From Echinococcus granulosus (Eukaryota > Platyhelminthes > Cestoda > Cyclophyllidea > Taeniidae), in NCBI RefSeq assembly GCF_000524195.1, contig NW_020170474.1, positions 228,513 to 286,217 of the forward strand: a stretch of 57,705 nucleotides of DNA. The letters are read 5' to 3'. The translations under genes and the position numbers were made by a program. The notes below the pieces were generated by a model. The model searched no databases and had not been told where the DNA came from. It saw nothing but the letters and a program-made list of their open reading frames with translations. Shown piece after piece: positions 1 to 13,700 of this stretch; position 1 is the stretch's first letter; every line of letters starts with the position of its first letter.

Positions 1-345
1 CCTCCTCCGCATTTAAAGCCTGCTCTTGAATGGACATAAAGTCAAGGCTCTCAAATGCACGAATTAAGGGCAACAATTTTATGTTTTTCCACTGTAATGC
101 CATCCACCGCATCATCCCATGCATCGCATTTCACCACGACCACGACAGGGTCATAAAATTTGTCTCAAAGCGAAGTAAATGCCGAAACCTCATGGGGTCA
201 TTGCAGGTCCACCTGTGTTTCTCTCCATGCAGATTTAGTTGGATGACGAAAGGAGGCGTTGGCACATCGCCGAACCAGGTGCATTCCTCACAAATGCCGT
301 TCATGCAGACCTCTTCTATTGGTTACTATCAAGGCTTTCAATTGC
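1..345 (+). repeat. Dispersed repeat, copy A of an inverted pair
   Basis: This stretch recurs as reverse complement at about 7450-7745. Shared blocks include a run around 95-220 (CATCGCATTTCACCACGACC and onward) and the block near 255-285 (GGAGGCGTTGGCACATCGCC). By eye the copies differ by scattered substitutions and small indels. The forward reading is open for 107 codons and the partner reads similarly, but neither starts or ends like a gene and no domain is recognised. It is most simply a non-coding dispersed repeat, cut by the left window edge. Confidence 0.75.
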
Positions 346-1732
346 CGCATTAGACCCACAGCCCAGGAAGTGATTCCATGAGTGATAGAACCCCATAACC
401 TTTGGATATAACAAGTGGATAGAAGACGATCCCTGGTGTCTACTACTACGGAAATGTTTTCTCTCAAAAACGTAAAACCATGGATAGCAAAAGCTAAACG
501 TATCTCAATAGACGAGGTTTTCTGCCAAAATTGAAAGAAAAAATTTGGAGCAAACGTTTATGTTACTGTACAAGATGTAGCACCCGGTATTTTGCTCTCA
601 TCTTTCTTCACCTAACTCTTTGCAGATACACAAAAATGGGCCAGTGGTTCTATCGCGGCTGTGATGACTGTCGTTGCGTTGGAAAGGCGCCGAAAACAGC
701 AACCCTGAAATGCAAACGTGTGCGACGCTGCAAGAAAACAACTTACCTTCAGTGTCACCTTCTCAAAATCACTCTAAACTGGCAGAAACGAGTACCAGTG
801 CCCCGATCAGACGTCAAATGATATCTGAAGTTCTGCTGCTTAATTAGGCCAGACTTTGGAGATTTCTTATTAGTGGATGGGTTCGGTGGATTGGTTAATG
901 TAAATCGAATATTCTTCAAGTAAATTATAATGCCACTTATTTAACCAAAGGTGGGTGTGATTAAAATGCGGACGCCGACAACCTTATTTATCCACTAATA
1001 AATCGGCTCAAATAATGCTATCATGTAATGCTTCAATAACTTGCGTAACCCTTCTTTTGATAACACGAACGCCATTGCACCATTGCACTTCCACTTAAAG
1101 GCATGGCCTACACCCCATCTCAGCAGCCTCAAACATTTTGGAGATAGAGAGAATCGGGGGCTACAATGTCATTTTAAAAATGGCACAATTATCTTTTTGG
1201 AAATCCTTATGCTCTCTCAAAACCATTTCATAACTCATTCACCAACCTCATCCGCATTCGATATGAAGGTTTTTTAACTAACCAGGGTTAAAGGCTTGCA
1301 TTTTTGACAATCCAATAAAAACAACAATAAGTTTAGTAGCTTTTATTTTAGTACAAATGGTCTAAAAATATATGAAAACGACACATGTTGCTTTGTAAAA
1401 GTAACAACAGTTGTCCTTACAACCAACTCAGCACTTCTTTAAAAAAAATTTCAAAAGTATGTTAAAAGACCTTAAATTATCTTACAACTTTTTAATTAAA
1501 TGCAACCTTTCCTTGGTTTAACATTTATGCAAAAAGAGCACTAAAATTACAATAACAACAACTTACGGCATAAAGTTTTAAAAATCTACATAACTGCACT
1601 GCTAAGACCTTAAAAATGTGCTACATTGATTGGTAAATAAATTTTCGAGTGTTTTAATTTTTCAAGGTTGGAAGAGTACATTTCAGATACAGGCGGTATT
1701 TTAACTACAGCATTGATTGCATTTACCCGAGT
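346..1732. other. 5' flank of the Ig-superfamily gene
   Basis: AT-rich sequence before the first coding exon of the adhesion gene. I see no conserved coding segment and no clear TATA box. The 5' untranslated region and promoter must lie here or further left. The reading frame of the ATG at 1733 has no stop for at least about 60 bases upstream, so an additional upstream exon cannot be strictly excluded. Confidence 0.4.
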
Positions 1733-4700
1733 ATGATTTCACAATTGGTTTTATTCTTAGCTTTGTTCCTAACTTCTTTAGCAGATGCCACAAAAGGTTT
1801 GTTTTACCGTTTGGTAATAAGTTTTACGTCTAGAACGCGATGTCCATGTCAAACTTGGGGACAACATCCGATTATGCTGTGAATTGACTCAAGAAGGTGG
1901 GTGCCTGAGCGCAGTTACTATTGTCTAAAAATGTTGACTATTTTTGTAAAATGTTTTATTGATATTAAGAAGGTCTTTTTATGATCCACATGTCAATTAT
2001 CCTTGTTTCTTTGCTTACCTCTGACAAATGTACGGTTCCATACCTTATTGCTTATTTTACAAGTAGTCTGTTTGTAGTCTTGTTTTTCAAATCAATCAAG
2101 TAGAAACTTTTAACTTAATTTTTTGTTGTTTACACGTACGATGTTCGGGTTTGATTCACGCACAAGCATTTTTTTTCAGAAAACCAAGCTATTGTTTTGC
2201 ATCAAGGCGACAAACGACTACGCAGTCTTGTTAGAGTGATGAAGTTCAGGCAAACCGATGCAAACAGTCAAGACTTCTTTGCTGCTCATCCAGGGTATTC
2301 TATGAAGGACATCACAGAACCCGTGGAATCGCTATGCATCGAAAAGCAGGATCCTGGTGCAAGCCTCGATGACAACGACATGGAATTTCGATGTGAACTA
2401 ATTGATCAAATGGGTCTTGGTTCCACCATTGATGTAGAGAAGATCATAATCCGAGTCTTCGGTTCGCAAATCAATATTTTTATCATAGTTTGATAGTGTC
2501 GTAAAACTTTTTTATCTGACAGCAGTTATGACTGTTTAGTTAACTATATTTCAGTCCTTCTTTAATTGATTGGGAAGTCTTATTCAAGAAAGTTTGATAT
2601 GTTGAGAAATTGGTCTGATTTTGACACAAGGAGGTTTTTTGAGATGAATGAATGGTTTTATATTTTAACTTTTACAGAGCCACCAGTGGTGAGTCCTCTA
2701 CCACCAGTTCTGGAATCGGTTGTGAATGGACCAGTGAGTGTTAAATGCTCTGCTACTGGTCGACCGGACCTGAAAATTCGGTGGATTAACGAGGTAAGTT
2801 GTGTTGTTTAATCTCTACCTATCTTCCTCTCCTTAGTCTCCTCATTTCCCTTAGCATATGCGAGGTGCGTGATGATGAGGTACTGATGGCTCAGTAGCCA
2901 ATCAGACGTGAGATTGAGGAAGAGGTAGGGGGAGAGAGAGAGAAAGGCAATGCCTATCGTAATCCTTTGGGTGGGTGAAAATGCGGATTTATGCTATAAT
3001 TCGCTTGCATGATTTGTATCCAAGCTAGTAGCAGTCGTAGCAACGTCATCACTAGCAGTTAGGCTAGTCAAGTGCCAATTTGACTTGACAATTTTTGCAC
3101 TGATAGATGGGCTAATCTCAACCGTGTTATGGCAGCACTGTAACTCATCGTTGTTCCGCCCGACATGTTTAATCATTTTCTATTTAAAAAGCCAAATTTT
3201 TGAATATCCTTAAGTAATTTGCTTCCATGTCCCGTTGTGACACCACACCATCCTTACAAGGAGATGGGAATGGAGTTTGTGAAATTTATCTACTCTATAC
3301 AACTGGGAGGTGTGTGGGAAGAAAACTTTTGTAAAAACCAGACAAGATCACTGACTTGGAAAGATGAAAGTCCTACTTGCGTGAGGTAACGCTACACCCG
3401 CACCTCTTTTTAACTGCTAAGGTTAGCCGCTAAGAAGAACTGCATTTTAGGGTGGAGAGAGAAGGGGAGAGGAGGTGGAGATGGGAAGAGGGGAAAAACA
3501 CTGCTTTATTCTCCTCCCCATTCCCATGAGGATATCTCTCCTAGGGGCATATGTTTATCACCCTTTCTTGGCAATAATCACTAGACAGTCAAATGGGAGA
3601 TTGATTAGGCGATGGGGAAACAAAGTGGGGGGCGAAACAGACGCGCCAAGCTCCCTATATTGTTTCCTCCTAAGGTGGTGTTTTGCAGCCAGTCTCCGTC
3701 TCGTAGGAAAAATAATTATCTACTGCACTCCCAATTACTCCTGCGCCTAATTTTTTGCCCTATTTTTATTAATAATCCATGAGTATCTTCCAAATGTGCC
3801 AATTAATCAAATTGAGGACTTAGAATTTCTTCTTGTTTAGAAAAAAATATTTGAAATAGTACCTCTTGCCAACGTTGACACAGTGGTCTTGAGAAATCTC
3901 ACCCACAGTCTGTGAATAAGTAGATGATTAGTCTCGACATTTTTGACATTTATAAGGCAAAATGTTAAAAGCAAAGCAAGCTTAGCAATGGAGAGATCAC
4001 CTGAGGTAGAACTGGATGGATGGGTCGGCAAGTTGACAAACTCGGTGATTGACCTTAAAGAGTTCGCAGTAATGGGAAACCACATTTGAATTTTTCTTTC
4101 TCGTTTAAAAAAGAAGAGGCAATCGTCTTTTGGAGTAGGCAAAAAGGAGCAGGATTTAAATCTCTGCGTCTTTTGTCCACCTCCCTCCCCCAATTCGGGC
4201 GTATTTCGAGCTCCTCCAGGACTTCTTAATTTTTTGTTTTTCTACCTGATACCTTCTCACCTTTTAATATAATGCTTATTAGTCACGGAGCTTCACAACA
4301 AGTAAAGTTGTGTTTTTAAAAGGGGTCTCAAGTACTTTACGCTTTATTCACAGCACTTTAGAATAAATAAATAAGGGCACGTTAATTTTTGCTCACTTTA
4401 AAGTGAGGGAGGTGACCCCATTCTGTAGGTCAAGCCAAGCAGTGACGGGCACATTCAAATGACAGGTTTTTGTGTCATTGTAACGAACTTTAAATGTTTT
4501 TTTCTACCTCCCGGAAGTTAATAATTCCTATTTATTCATGAAAGATTGTAAAATGAGGACACAGAGGGACTCGAAACAACCGAAATGGAGGGTGTGCAAA
4601 ACGAAGACAGACTGACAATTCGCTAGGAAACTCGGCCACTTTTCTTCACGGACTAGGGTCGTAGTTGAAAGCACCCATGATGCACAGGGAGTAGGATCAT

Positions 4701-7700
4701 CCTTTTCCTTTTCACTTAACTCCAATTGAGCAATTGGGTTTTATACATAAATTTACCCAATATATAAAGTTTTTCTCCATGCTCTAGATGTGACTTAGGA
4801 TTTTCAACGCCAGTTTTTATTACTCCTTCACGCCTTTTTGTTACGCAGTTAGGTCCATTTATGTCTCATAAAAAAACTCAAAGCTTCTGGCTACGTAAGA
4901 CGTTACCAGAATCCTGTACCTCATTTAATTCAACCAAAATCCCACCTATTTCGGATCTAATGGGATTATTTTTGACCAGTTGTTGCTCTATTGGTGGTGA
5001 ACTTGCGTACATGGAAGTCTATAAATAAGCGTGTGGAATGCGGTTAATTATTATTCAGAGTACCATGTTTGGTACCAAACCTTCCTCGCCCTGGTTAATA
5101 AAGCTGCAAACCAAATCTCCGTCCAATTACCGCAAACATGTTTCTTCTATGCTAAACCATAGTCTGTACTAAATGTAAAATTTATTGGTAAATTTAAAAC
5201 GAGAACTGCTTTATTTGGTCCATTTTTTGTTTTTTGATACACTTTTCACTTAATTCACACTTCGCCTTCATATCCGCGCCTCAATTAACACAAGATTGCT
5301 ATTGGTTGGATTAACGATATCGATTCCTAATTGGTCAGTTTTTATCCAATCAGAATTGTAAAAACGCTTTTGGCAGTAAAAAAATCACTATTAAACACCT
5401 TTTCTCATAAAATCCTTGTCCTGTATTTAAAAACTGTAATTTATTATTATTTTTATTGAAAGCAGGCCTAAATGCCCATAAATGAAAGTTATTTGGTCGT
5501 TTTTGAGTTAAACATGCAAAATTGGGCTAGAGCTGTTTGGCAAGTATTCACTGTGTTATCACAATGCTTCGTTAAATCGTATTCGTAAAAAAGTGGGTGA
5601 GTCGTGACCAACTTGGCGATTTATGAACCTTAATTGGCTCTCTTCGCTTTTCGTTCAGATACTGAGGTTAACTACGCAATAGCTGTTTAAAGTGGCAGTG
5701 GTGTGCTAAAAAAATAAATTTTGTGTCGGAGATTGGTCAGAAACGACCCTGCAAATGGTTAAGACCACCAAGTTTTGCTAAGATAAAATAAATTGATCGA
5801 ATGGGGTTTCGGCCAGTCACCTGTTGGACCGCGGCTTTACAGAGCTCTTCTATTTCCACTGTATCCAAATGCAGAGGTCCATCCACTCCACTTTTACTAT
5901 AGTGTAAGGGTAAAAAATGGGCAAACCAGAAGTTTTTAATGTGGTGAGTGATTCTACGCTTTTCCGATTCCTCTCCGCTATCCATTTCACCTCAGTAGGT
6001 TATTGTTTTATCCTCAATCTAGGAGTTGGCGACCCACTAACAGTAGAGAGATCTTATTTGTCTAGCTACCGAGCGTACATCGTGACACAGGGTCCCATCT
6101 GTCGGTTGATAAGAGGCGATTTTAACTCTTTTGATCACTTAAATGGGAGCTAGCCAACATCCCATGGGAAAATGAGCCTGGTCTGCGTTGAGAACCAGAC
6201 AGTGATGGCAGAAGCGGTAGCTACTGCAAACTACTCGCGTGCGACAGTGACAGTGACAAGACTCCATCCAACTTCCCCCATCGGTTAAGTGATCCTTTAT
6301 TCATCCATCTAGGAGTAATCTACCTTACGTTTTCCTTTGAAGTGAATCTGTGAAAAAAAGGCGAGTTGTTACAAACATCGCCGTTTTTTGGTTGAAATTC
6401 GGTCAATTTTATGTTGGCCAATCCCCAAGGCCAGTCATCATAGATAGGGAGAGAAATGAGAGACACGTGGCCGCAGGTCTGGTGGGTAAATTCAATAACC
6501 CTCCGTCAGGCTAAATTCCTCTCTGTCGGCCCCAACAAACACCGTGTCGTGATTTATGGCTAATCTAAGCGCGTGTGTACCGTCCGACCATCCCTAACTC
6601 TCTCACCTCTCCCCCACTCCTCCGTTCTACGTAGACAAACACAAAACTGCTGCTAAACTGTGGTTGTACGGCGATTTTACGACTAAGCAGTGCAACCTGA
6701 CTTTGCTCTGCCACTACTACTGCGTCGATACGTTGATAATTAGCCTACGCAGTGTCACCGTTCCAGTCGTTCTACTCGCCGGTGAAGTTGAAGACGAGTG
6801 AGGAGCTGTCAATGACATTACTCCTTCTGGTTTTTGACATGCAGCCTGATGGTGTGCACATTTCTTCTTCCACTTGTTTCTCTAAAGACGGTTTTGGTCA
6901 CATTATACAAAGTACCTACCCCAAAATTTTGTCTCCGATTTCATTATCTTCTTCGCCTTTCATGGGTACTTTAAAGCCGCTCCAAATTAAGCTTCGGGTT
7001 TCCCTGGTTATCTCGTAAATGATGCAAACGATTCTTTTGTTGATAGTTTTTGGTGTACTAAGGTTTGTTCTCGGTCCACCACTGGCAGTAAGGCCAAATA
7101 GCGGACTGGAGGAGGCACAAAAAGTTAACGTAGCCTCACAACACATGCTGTAGTTCCTTATTTAAGGGAACAGTCACAAAAAGTTTTTCTAGTCCTTTGT
7201 TTAAGAAAAAAAATTTCTTTTGAAGAGTAACAGTTTTGCCGGCTTAATTCCACTTTATAATCCCTGAGGCGTGGAGGGAGGTGACTGGTACTTCGTCTTG
7301 TCTGTTCTCTACTTTCTGTTGAGGGTACCCATAATACTACTTTTTTGGAGAAAAAAATTCTCTCTAAAGGTCTCAATTTATTCATTTCGACCAAAAGTTG
7401 TGCTTTTACATCACATGGAATCAATTCCCTGGGCTCTAGAGTAAAGTAAGATCTTTGAAAGCCTTGACAGGACTAAACAGGAATGCACCAAGTCCGGCGA
7501 TGTGCCAACGCCTCCTTTCGCCATCCAAATAGATCTGCGTGGGGAGAGACACAGGTGGACCTGCAATGACCCCATGAGGTTTCGGCATTTACTTTGCTTT
7601 GAGACAAATTTTATGACCGTGTCGTGGTCGTGGTGAAATGCGATGCATGGGATGATACGGTGGATGGCGGTACAGTGGGAAAACATAAAATCTGCGCATT

Positions 7701-10700
7701 CGAGAGTCACGGTTGCACGTCCATTCTCAAACAGGCTTTAAATGAGTTGGGTGTAGTGGATTGGAGTGGAGTGGATAGGGCAGGAGTGAAGTAACGCCGT
7801 CCCCTGAGGTTGTCGCTGTGGAAACGTGGTCAAAAGCGGCGACGACGGACGGTTGTTGCGCTTTGGTGATTACATAGACAGTGTCTCAGACGTTTTTTTG
7901 CATTGGTGCGAAAATTGCGGATAATTTGAAATGTCTATCATCTTTAGACATGGAATACTTAGTGCAGTGGTGCTTAGGCACTGTGCTGGTGGTGGTAGGG
8001 AGTCCTCATGCTTGACATTGTTCTTCCAAATTCAAATGGTGCGCGGGCTTTGTGTTCAAGTGACTCGTTTTCTCGATCTCCCACGGTAGGAATCGTTAAC
8101 TGGACGCCTTCATCGCGGCCATATTCCGTGGCCCTAGAAAATGGAGATAGGCAGACAGATAGATAGGCAAAACTCGTACACGGAAGTAGTTTTCCATGTG
8201 GGGCATTTAATCTCTCAGGCGGCGGTTGGGGAATCGTAGGAACTTGGGCAGAAAATAATACTGGCATGGAAAGACTTTCCCCAACCCTACGGTGCAGACA
8301 ATGTCCGGTACTGTGTTGTCTGGCGCAATCGCCGTCATGATTATGAATGGGTTTGACGGGAGTCGAGTCAATTCAAAATCGAGTCGGAAAGTTCTGTATA
8401 GCCGATCTGAATGGTGGAGTAGAAGCCTTGATGGACACTTTTCTACCCCAATACAAATTAACTGGCAACCTTATAATGTCCTCCTACTTCATTCTTTTAT
8501 CATTATTATCCAGTCAATGCACCAAACTGATGTTTGCGGTCCTCGAAGAAGTCGGTTTTTACATTCTTGGTTTAAGTTACCTGTGTACACTTTGTTGGAG
8601 AGGCGGGTTTGGAAGCAGCCTTCTAGTACAAGCACACCAAAGTACTGAGGTACGACTTGCCCCATCCGACTGGACCAACCCCATTGTTGTCCTGCTATCG
8701 AACCTGACTTTTTTTTTGAGGTGTCACCCATCCAAACAAAGAAATTAGCTGAAGAACAGAAAACAAAAGTAGATGATGCACTCTTATTTTCGTTTGAACG
8801 GGCAGTTTTCCACATCCCACCGCATTGATGCTTCTTGCAGACTTTGATGGCATTCATTTATCATGTTGTAGAATGCGCCACTTAAATCGGCAATCGAACT
8901 CTAAAGGCAAAGCACTTTTCGGGTAGAAATTTCATTCCTGACAAAAAAATTGAGAGAAAAACAAATCTTCTTCAAAGAAGGTGGAATTTTGCCTCAAAGG
9001 TATCGTGGCGCCTTCCTTCCTCTGTTTTTTTTTGGGAAGAGGTAGAGGATTTGAAAAACGCCTACCTGGGCATATTCCACTCCTCATTCACCTTTTTTTC
9101 CTTGATATTATTGACCGTTCTTTAGAGGTCATTTCAACTCCACCTACTCCTGGTTTCTGTCTGTTTGTCCTTCTCGTTAGGTGGCACTTGATCACCGATG
9201 TGGCTGCTCAAATGTTGGTGGGATTTTAAAAACCTCCAATCCGTAGAATTGCAGATCCTCTCTGAGGCATCACCAAAAGCTGCTACCCTCCTTACAAGAG
9301 GTGTTTGGATTTGGGTGGATCCCACCACCTTACAACTGCCCCTTTCTGGGGCCCAGGAAGCAACAAGCAATCTGAATCGAGATGCTGTCTTTCCTTTCCC
9401 AGGTTGTTATGACTCTCTCAAACCGCTAGCTACTGGCTGCATTGTCAGCCCAAAATCTTGCGTCTGTTTTAAGCTTGATACGCTAGGAATCTTTGGCAGT
9501 GATAGTATCTTTGAAAAAGGAAGGGAATGTTTATTTCCGACACCGACATACCAACTGATTGCGGTTATTTCTAACCTCCAAGTCCGAAGCACGGACGATT
9601 TACTCTTGCCTCCGCCATCACAACACATACAATCCCACTTTATTAACATAAGGAGTCGTTTTATCTGGGGGTCTTGCATCTCACTCTCAGGTCAAATCTA
9701 TGCAAAATAGGAAGGAAAGAGAAAGAGCTATAAATGTGTAAATGGCTTTTTTCTCCTCTCGTGTCAAAGCATCAGGGCAACACTTTCACAGGTCATAAAA
9801 TTTTTTTTCACTGCTTCATAAAAGTTTGGTTTACTTTTTTTTCACAGCGGTGGGTGGAAGATAAGACCGCGGTGCTTTTGGATAGCGACAAGGTAGTGAT
9901 CACGCTAACCCTGAAACAATGTCTTCCATCTCCCTCTCTCCCTCCCTCTCAACCGCTGGGAGGGTAAACCACCTGGGGATAGGGATAGAGGATAGGGAGG
10001 TCGGATGCGGTTAAGCTATTTTTAGGGTGGAATGCTGAACTTTTACACTCATTCTAAGGGTGTAATTTAGCCTTTTCATAATCTATTAGTAGGGGAAAGG
10101 AGGAAGACAAGAGAAAAGTACATTTAAAACCATTTTAGGGTCGACAACTTCCCTGTCAATCATTGACATTGACAAGCAAATTAAATCTTAACACAAATAT
10201 TTGTCCCCAACGTCTCAGTCCTTTTTTCGAGCAAGTTGTATAACCATCTTCCAGCGATCTTTATCCTTGCAACAACAAGGAATTCAAATCGGTGGGTGCG
10301 GAGGAAAGGATAGTGGAGGTGAAGAGGGGAGAAGAGAAATGGGCACACAGGTTCCACCGAGATCTGCACTTGATTCGTAGAACTTTTAGTGTCCTTAGGT
10401 TTGACCACCGCACCATGGGACCACGGGTGTCGTGACACCGCCCTGCTTACGCCCATGGACAGATTGCCACAGTCAGCGAGACTAAAACCGCGCCCTCGGA
10501 GAGGCTCAAAATCTCCACCTCCGCAGCATAAGTACGGAGCTCTATCCGGCTAAACTTCAGGGGTGGCATAGTCAGCTTTTGTGTCACGATCTCCTTGGTT
10601 ATTTCCACATTGCCGACTGCTTCCACCCCTTACCAAATCGAATGTAATCACAAGGGACGGGTGGAGGCGGGTGGGTGAAGAATCTCAGACGAGGTAGCAT

Positions 10701-13700
10701 AATTATGAGGCCTTTTCGATAACCCATTCCATCTTTGTATTTATCGGTCTAATGCGAGATGTTTTGTGTTGTTTTTTCCTTTTTATACAATTGGATTATT
10801 TGTTTTGATCGTGCTCTTGCCATCCCATTTGACAGGTAATATTACCTCTATAGTCGCTAGAAAATTATCTCATCATTGTTGTCAAGATTACTTCGAGAAG
10901 GAGAGTGAAAAAATGGAGGTTCTGACAAAGTCTTTAGACTATGGAAGTACTACTAACTTGGAGTTTGTAAAGCTTTATAGGCTTGGCACTTTTGACACGC
11001 TTGTTAATTGGATCTGTCTCAGTTCCAGCTCCTTGAGGGATGAAAAGCCGGCAATTATCTATAGATCTCAAAAGCATCCTGCACTAGCTTTGCGTTTTAA
11101 GGGGAAACAAGAGCTGCTTCAAACGTGACTTCATGCAGTTTGCTGGCGCGAATCCATAAAGTCTACGTGACTTGTCGCACCGAGTTCAGTCGGTAAAATC
11201 GGGATCGCATGTGAGTGGTAGCGGTTGAATAATGGAGTCCATCCCAGTGGAGCTGCTTTTCACCTTTACTGGCTACCTAGTCCTCGAATTGTCTCAACTC
11301 ATTGGACTTGACGGGAGAGATTTGTCGAAGAAATGAAACTTTCGCCTGTGTCTAGGTTCCACTTATGCCGTCTACAATGCCCCACCTCACAATTGGGGGA
11401 GGGTGGAGATAATGCTTTACGAGTTGATCCTCAGTTTGCCAGTAAGGGAAGAAAAGAACGCTCATTCTGCTAACATATCTTGTTTTTAAGAGACATTTTG
11501 GTTGAAAATCTTTTGCTACTTAAATTTAATCTATTAAGTAGTATCGCCCTAGATGGTCAGGCCAACCTCAAAACCGCAGGAAAACGCATCAACAATGGCA
11601 TACGAGGCGATGGTGCCACTTGGGAAGGGGGAGGAATCGGTTTGTTGGGAAGACATGTACTTTGGTATAAACCATTGTACTTTCCCATTCTTTTGGGGCA
11701 TAAACCAGTAATTGGAAGAATTGACATTTAGGGTGTTACCTCGTGATCCAGCCTTCCCAATACGGTACCATCCTCTGCATTTAATCGATTCGAGGGTAAG
11801 AAAACACTGTTAATTTAGCTACAACACCACTTCCCGTTTGTTACGCCTCTTTCTACTCATTTCTGGATTTCCTTAAGCAAAAAGATACATTTATGTGATA
11901 TATGGATTGCAAGGAGATGCTTAACTCTCAGAAAGGCAAAAAACAGGTTACAATTTTTCCTCCCGCTTTGGTATGTGACAACGACAGTAGTATTTGTGGC
12001 ACATGTTCACCTTCCTTTCGTGTCCCAGTTGTAAATTATCCAAGTAGTCTCCTCCCTCGTTTTTCCCCGACTTCGGCAGAATCCCATCCAAACTGGCACA
12101 GAAAAGACGTACTGGAATTGACTTTGTTTGCTTTCCTTTTAAAATCACCCTTTTCCCTTTGCCAAGCAGCACTCGACTCTCATTGGTGGATAGGTCTCCG
12201 CCCCATCCCCACCCGCTTTCTTGGATTTCATTGGTCCGTGCATTGCTCAAAGCTGGTCGAAATGACTAAGTTGGGTAACTTGGCTAACGTCCAAATGGGC
12301 TGTCGCAGTCCGCGACTCAATTAAGACTGCGCGGATGGCGGTGGTGGGGAGGTTACTATGACGCTTCCGCACCCTACTCATGAGTAGACGGGCGAAGCCT
12401 AATCCAGTAGACATCGTGGCGCTACATGTCTGGAGGCGACTTTGTTATGGGGGTGAAGAAGAGTTTGGAGACCAACGCCACAGTCCCGTTCCGCTGCAGT
12501 GGAGGCAGACACTCAGGAGACTGGGTAGAGCTAAATTAAGAAAGACTATTCGATTTCTTAAAGCAGGCCGTGTTTACCCCGTGCCAAGTTGTCCCCACTC
12601 CGCAAGCGATAATGTTTATAAATTTGATTAAAAAAATTAGCTTCGGGTCTGGGTAATTAATTTTTATAACAGTATCCAACAGCAGAACAAGCAGAGGGCC
12701 TGGGAGACGGTAGAAATGACCGGGCTGGTCGCTTCCAAGATGGTGATAAAAATCGAGCACGGAGCTCTTCAGTTCCCGCGGTTTTGGTCTCATGACTGCT
12801 GTTACATAGCATTCCACAGCTTAATCTTTTTCCCGCACTGGTGTGGCTTATTGTCTCCTTGGAGATGCCTCAGAACGCTAATTCGCTAACCGTGGAGGGC
12901 TAAGTACGTTGAGACTCGCCATGACCGCTTAGCACAGTGACCTCTAGAGCGACACCAGACTTGAGGTATTCAGACGGACAGTGATGTGTAAAATACGGGG
13001 GTCATGGGTTGATTGGCCTTCCATTTGTGTGCTTGGAGGAATTCTTTCTAAAAATTTCTCTGCACATGCGGTTCGGGAGATTTGAGAATTAAATACCTAA
13101 AAAATTTTCCAAAATGTCTTGGTCGTCGAGATAATCACAACGGGTGTTTACAAGTCTCTCACCGAGACATTGGGCCATTAAAAAATTAACCTTCGGACAA
13201 TCTTTTATCTTTCCTAGTAAACAACCGAATCGGGTCCCAGAGACCACCGTTTCAAAGTCACCTTTTCAATTGCCCAGTTTATATTGCATGTGATCATGTT
13301 GTTGTCTGAAGGCTAATGACAGACAATACGATGACGAGGCAGTAAACAGTGCCTCCCCACCTTCCTCTTTCCCGTCCTTCCTCATCCCAAATTGCAGTAT
13401 AGGGGATTCTTTTTACCGGGTAGACTATGTGGGCATTTCTCCCCTTACCCGAATGATCAGTCCTGACCGGTTTCCAAGTCAAGACTTTCTTGTTTACATC
13501 CAATTTGCGTTGCATCAAGGCGGCAGATCGCAGTCGTGGTTGCCCTACCCTTGACAAGGACGATTTTGCCAGCAGTGCAACGCATGAAGAAAAGAGGTGC
13601 GTGGACTGGAAGTCTGTGGGTGGACAGCTGATGGATCGTTTGGGCTGGAGGATTCTGCATTAGTCGGCTTGAAGTTGCAGTACAATGCCATGTCTCATGT

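Noticed and set aside
8347..8748. 133-codon plus-strand frame with hydrophobic stretches
   Set aside because: Overlaps other open frames on both strands and has no recognisable family; hydrophobicity follows from T-rich composition.
9198..9710. 170-codon plus-strand open frame in the large intron
   Set aside because: Starts with ATG but shows no domain, no signal peptide and no splice-phase link, and an overlapping minus-strand frame is also open. It fits chance in an intron of this size.
10766..11128. 120-codon frame with a membrane-like N-terminus
   Set aside because: The first codon is not ATG and the hydrophobic start is a T-rich run; no family similarity.
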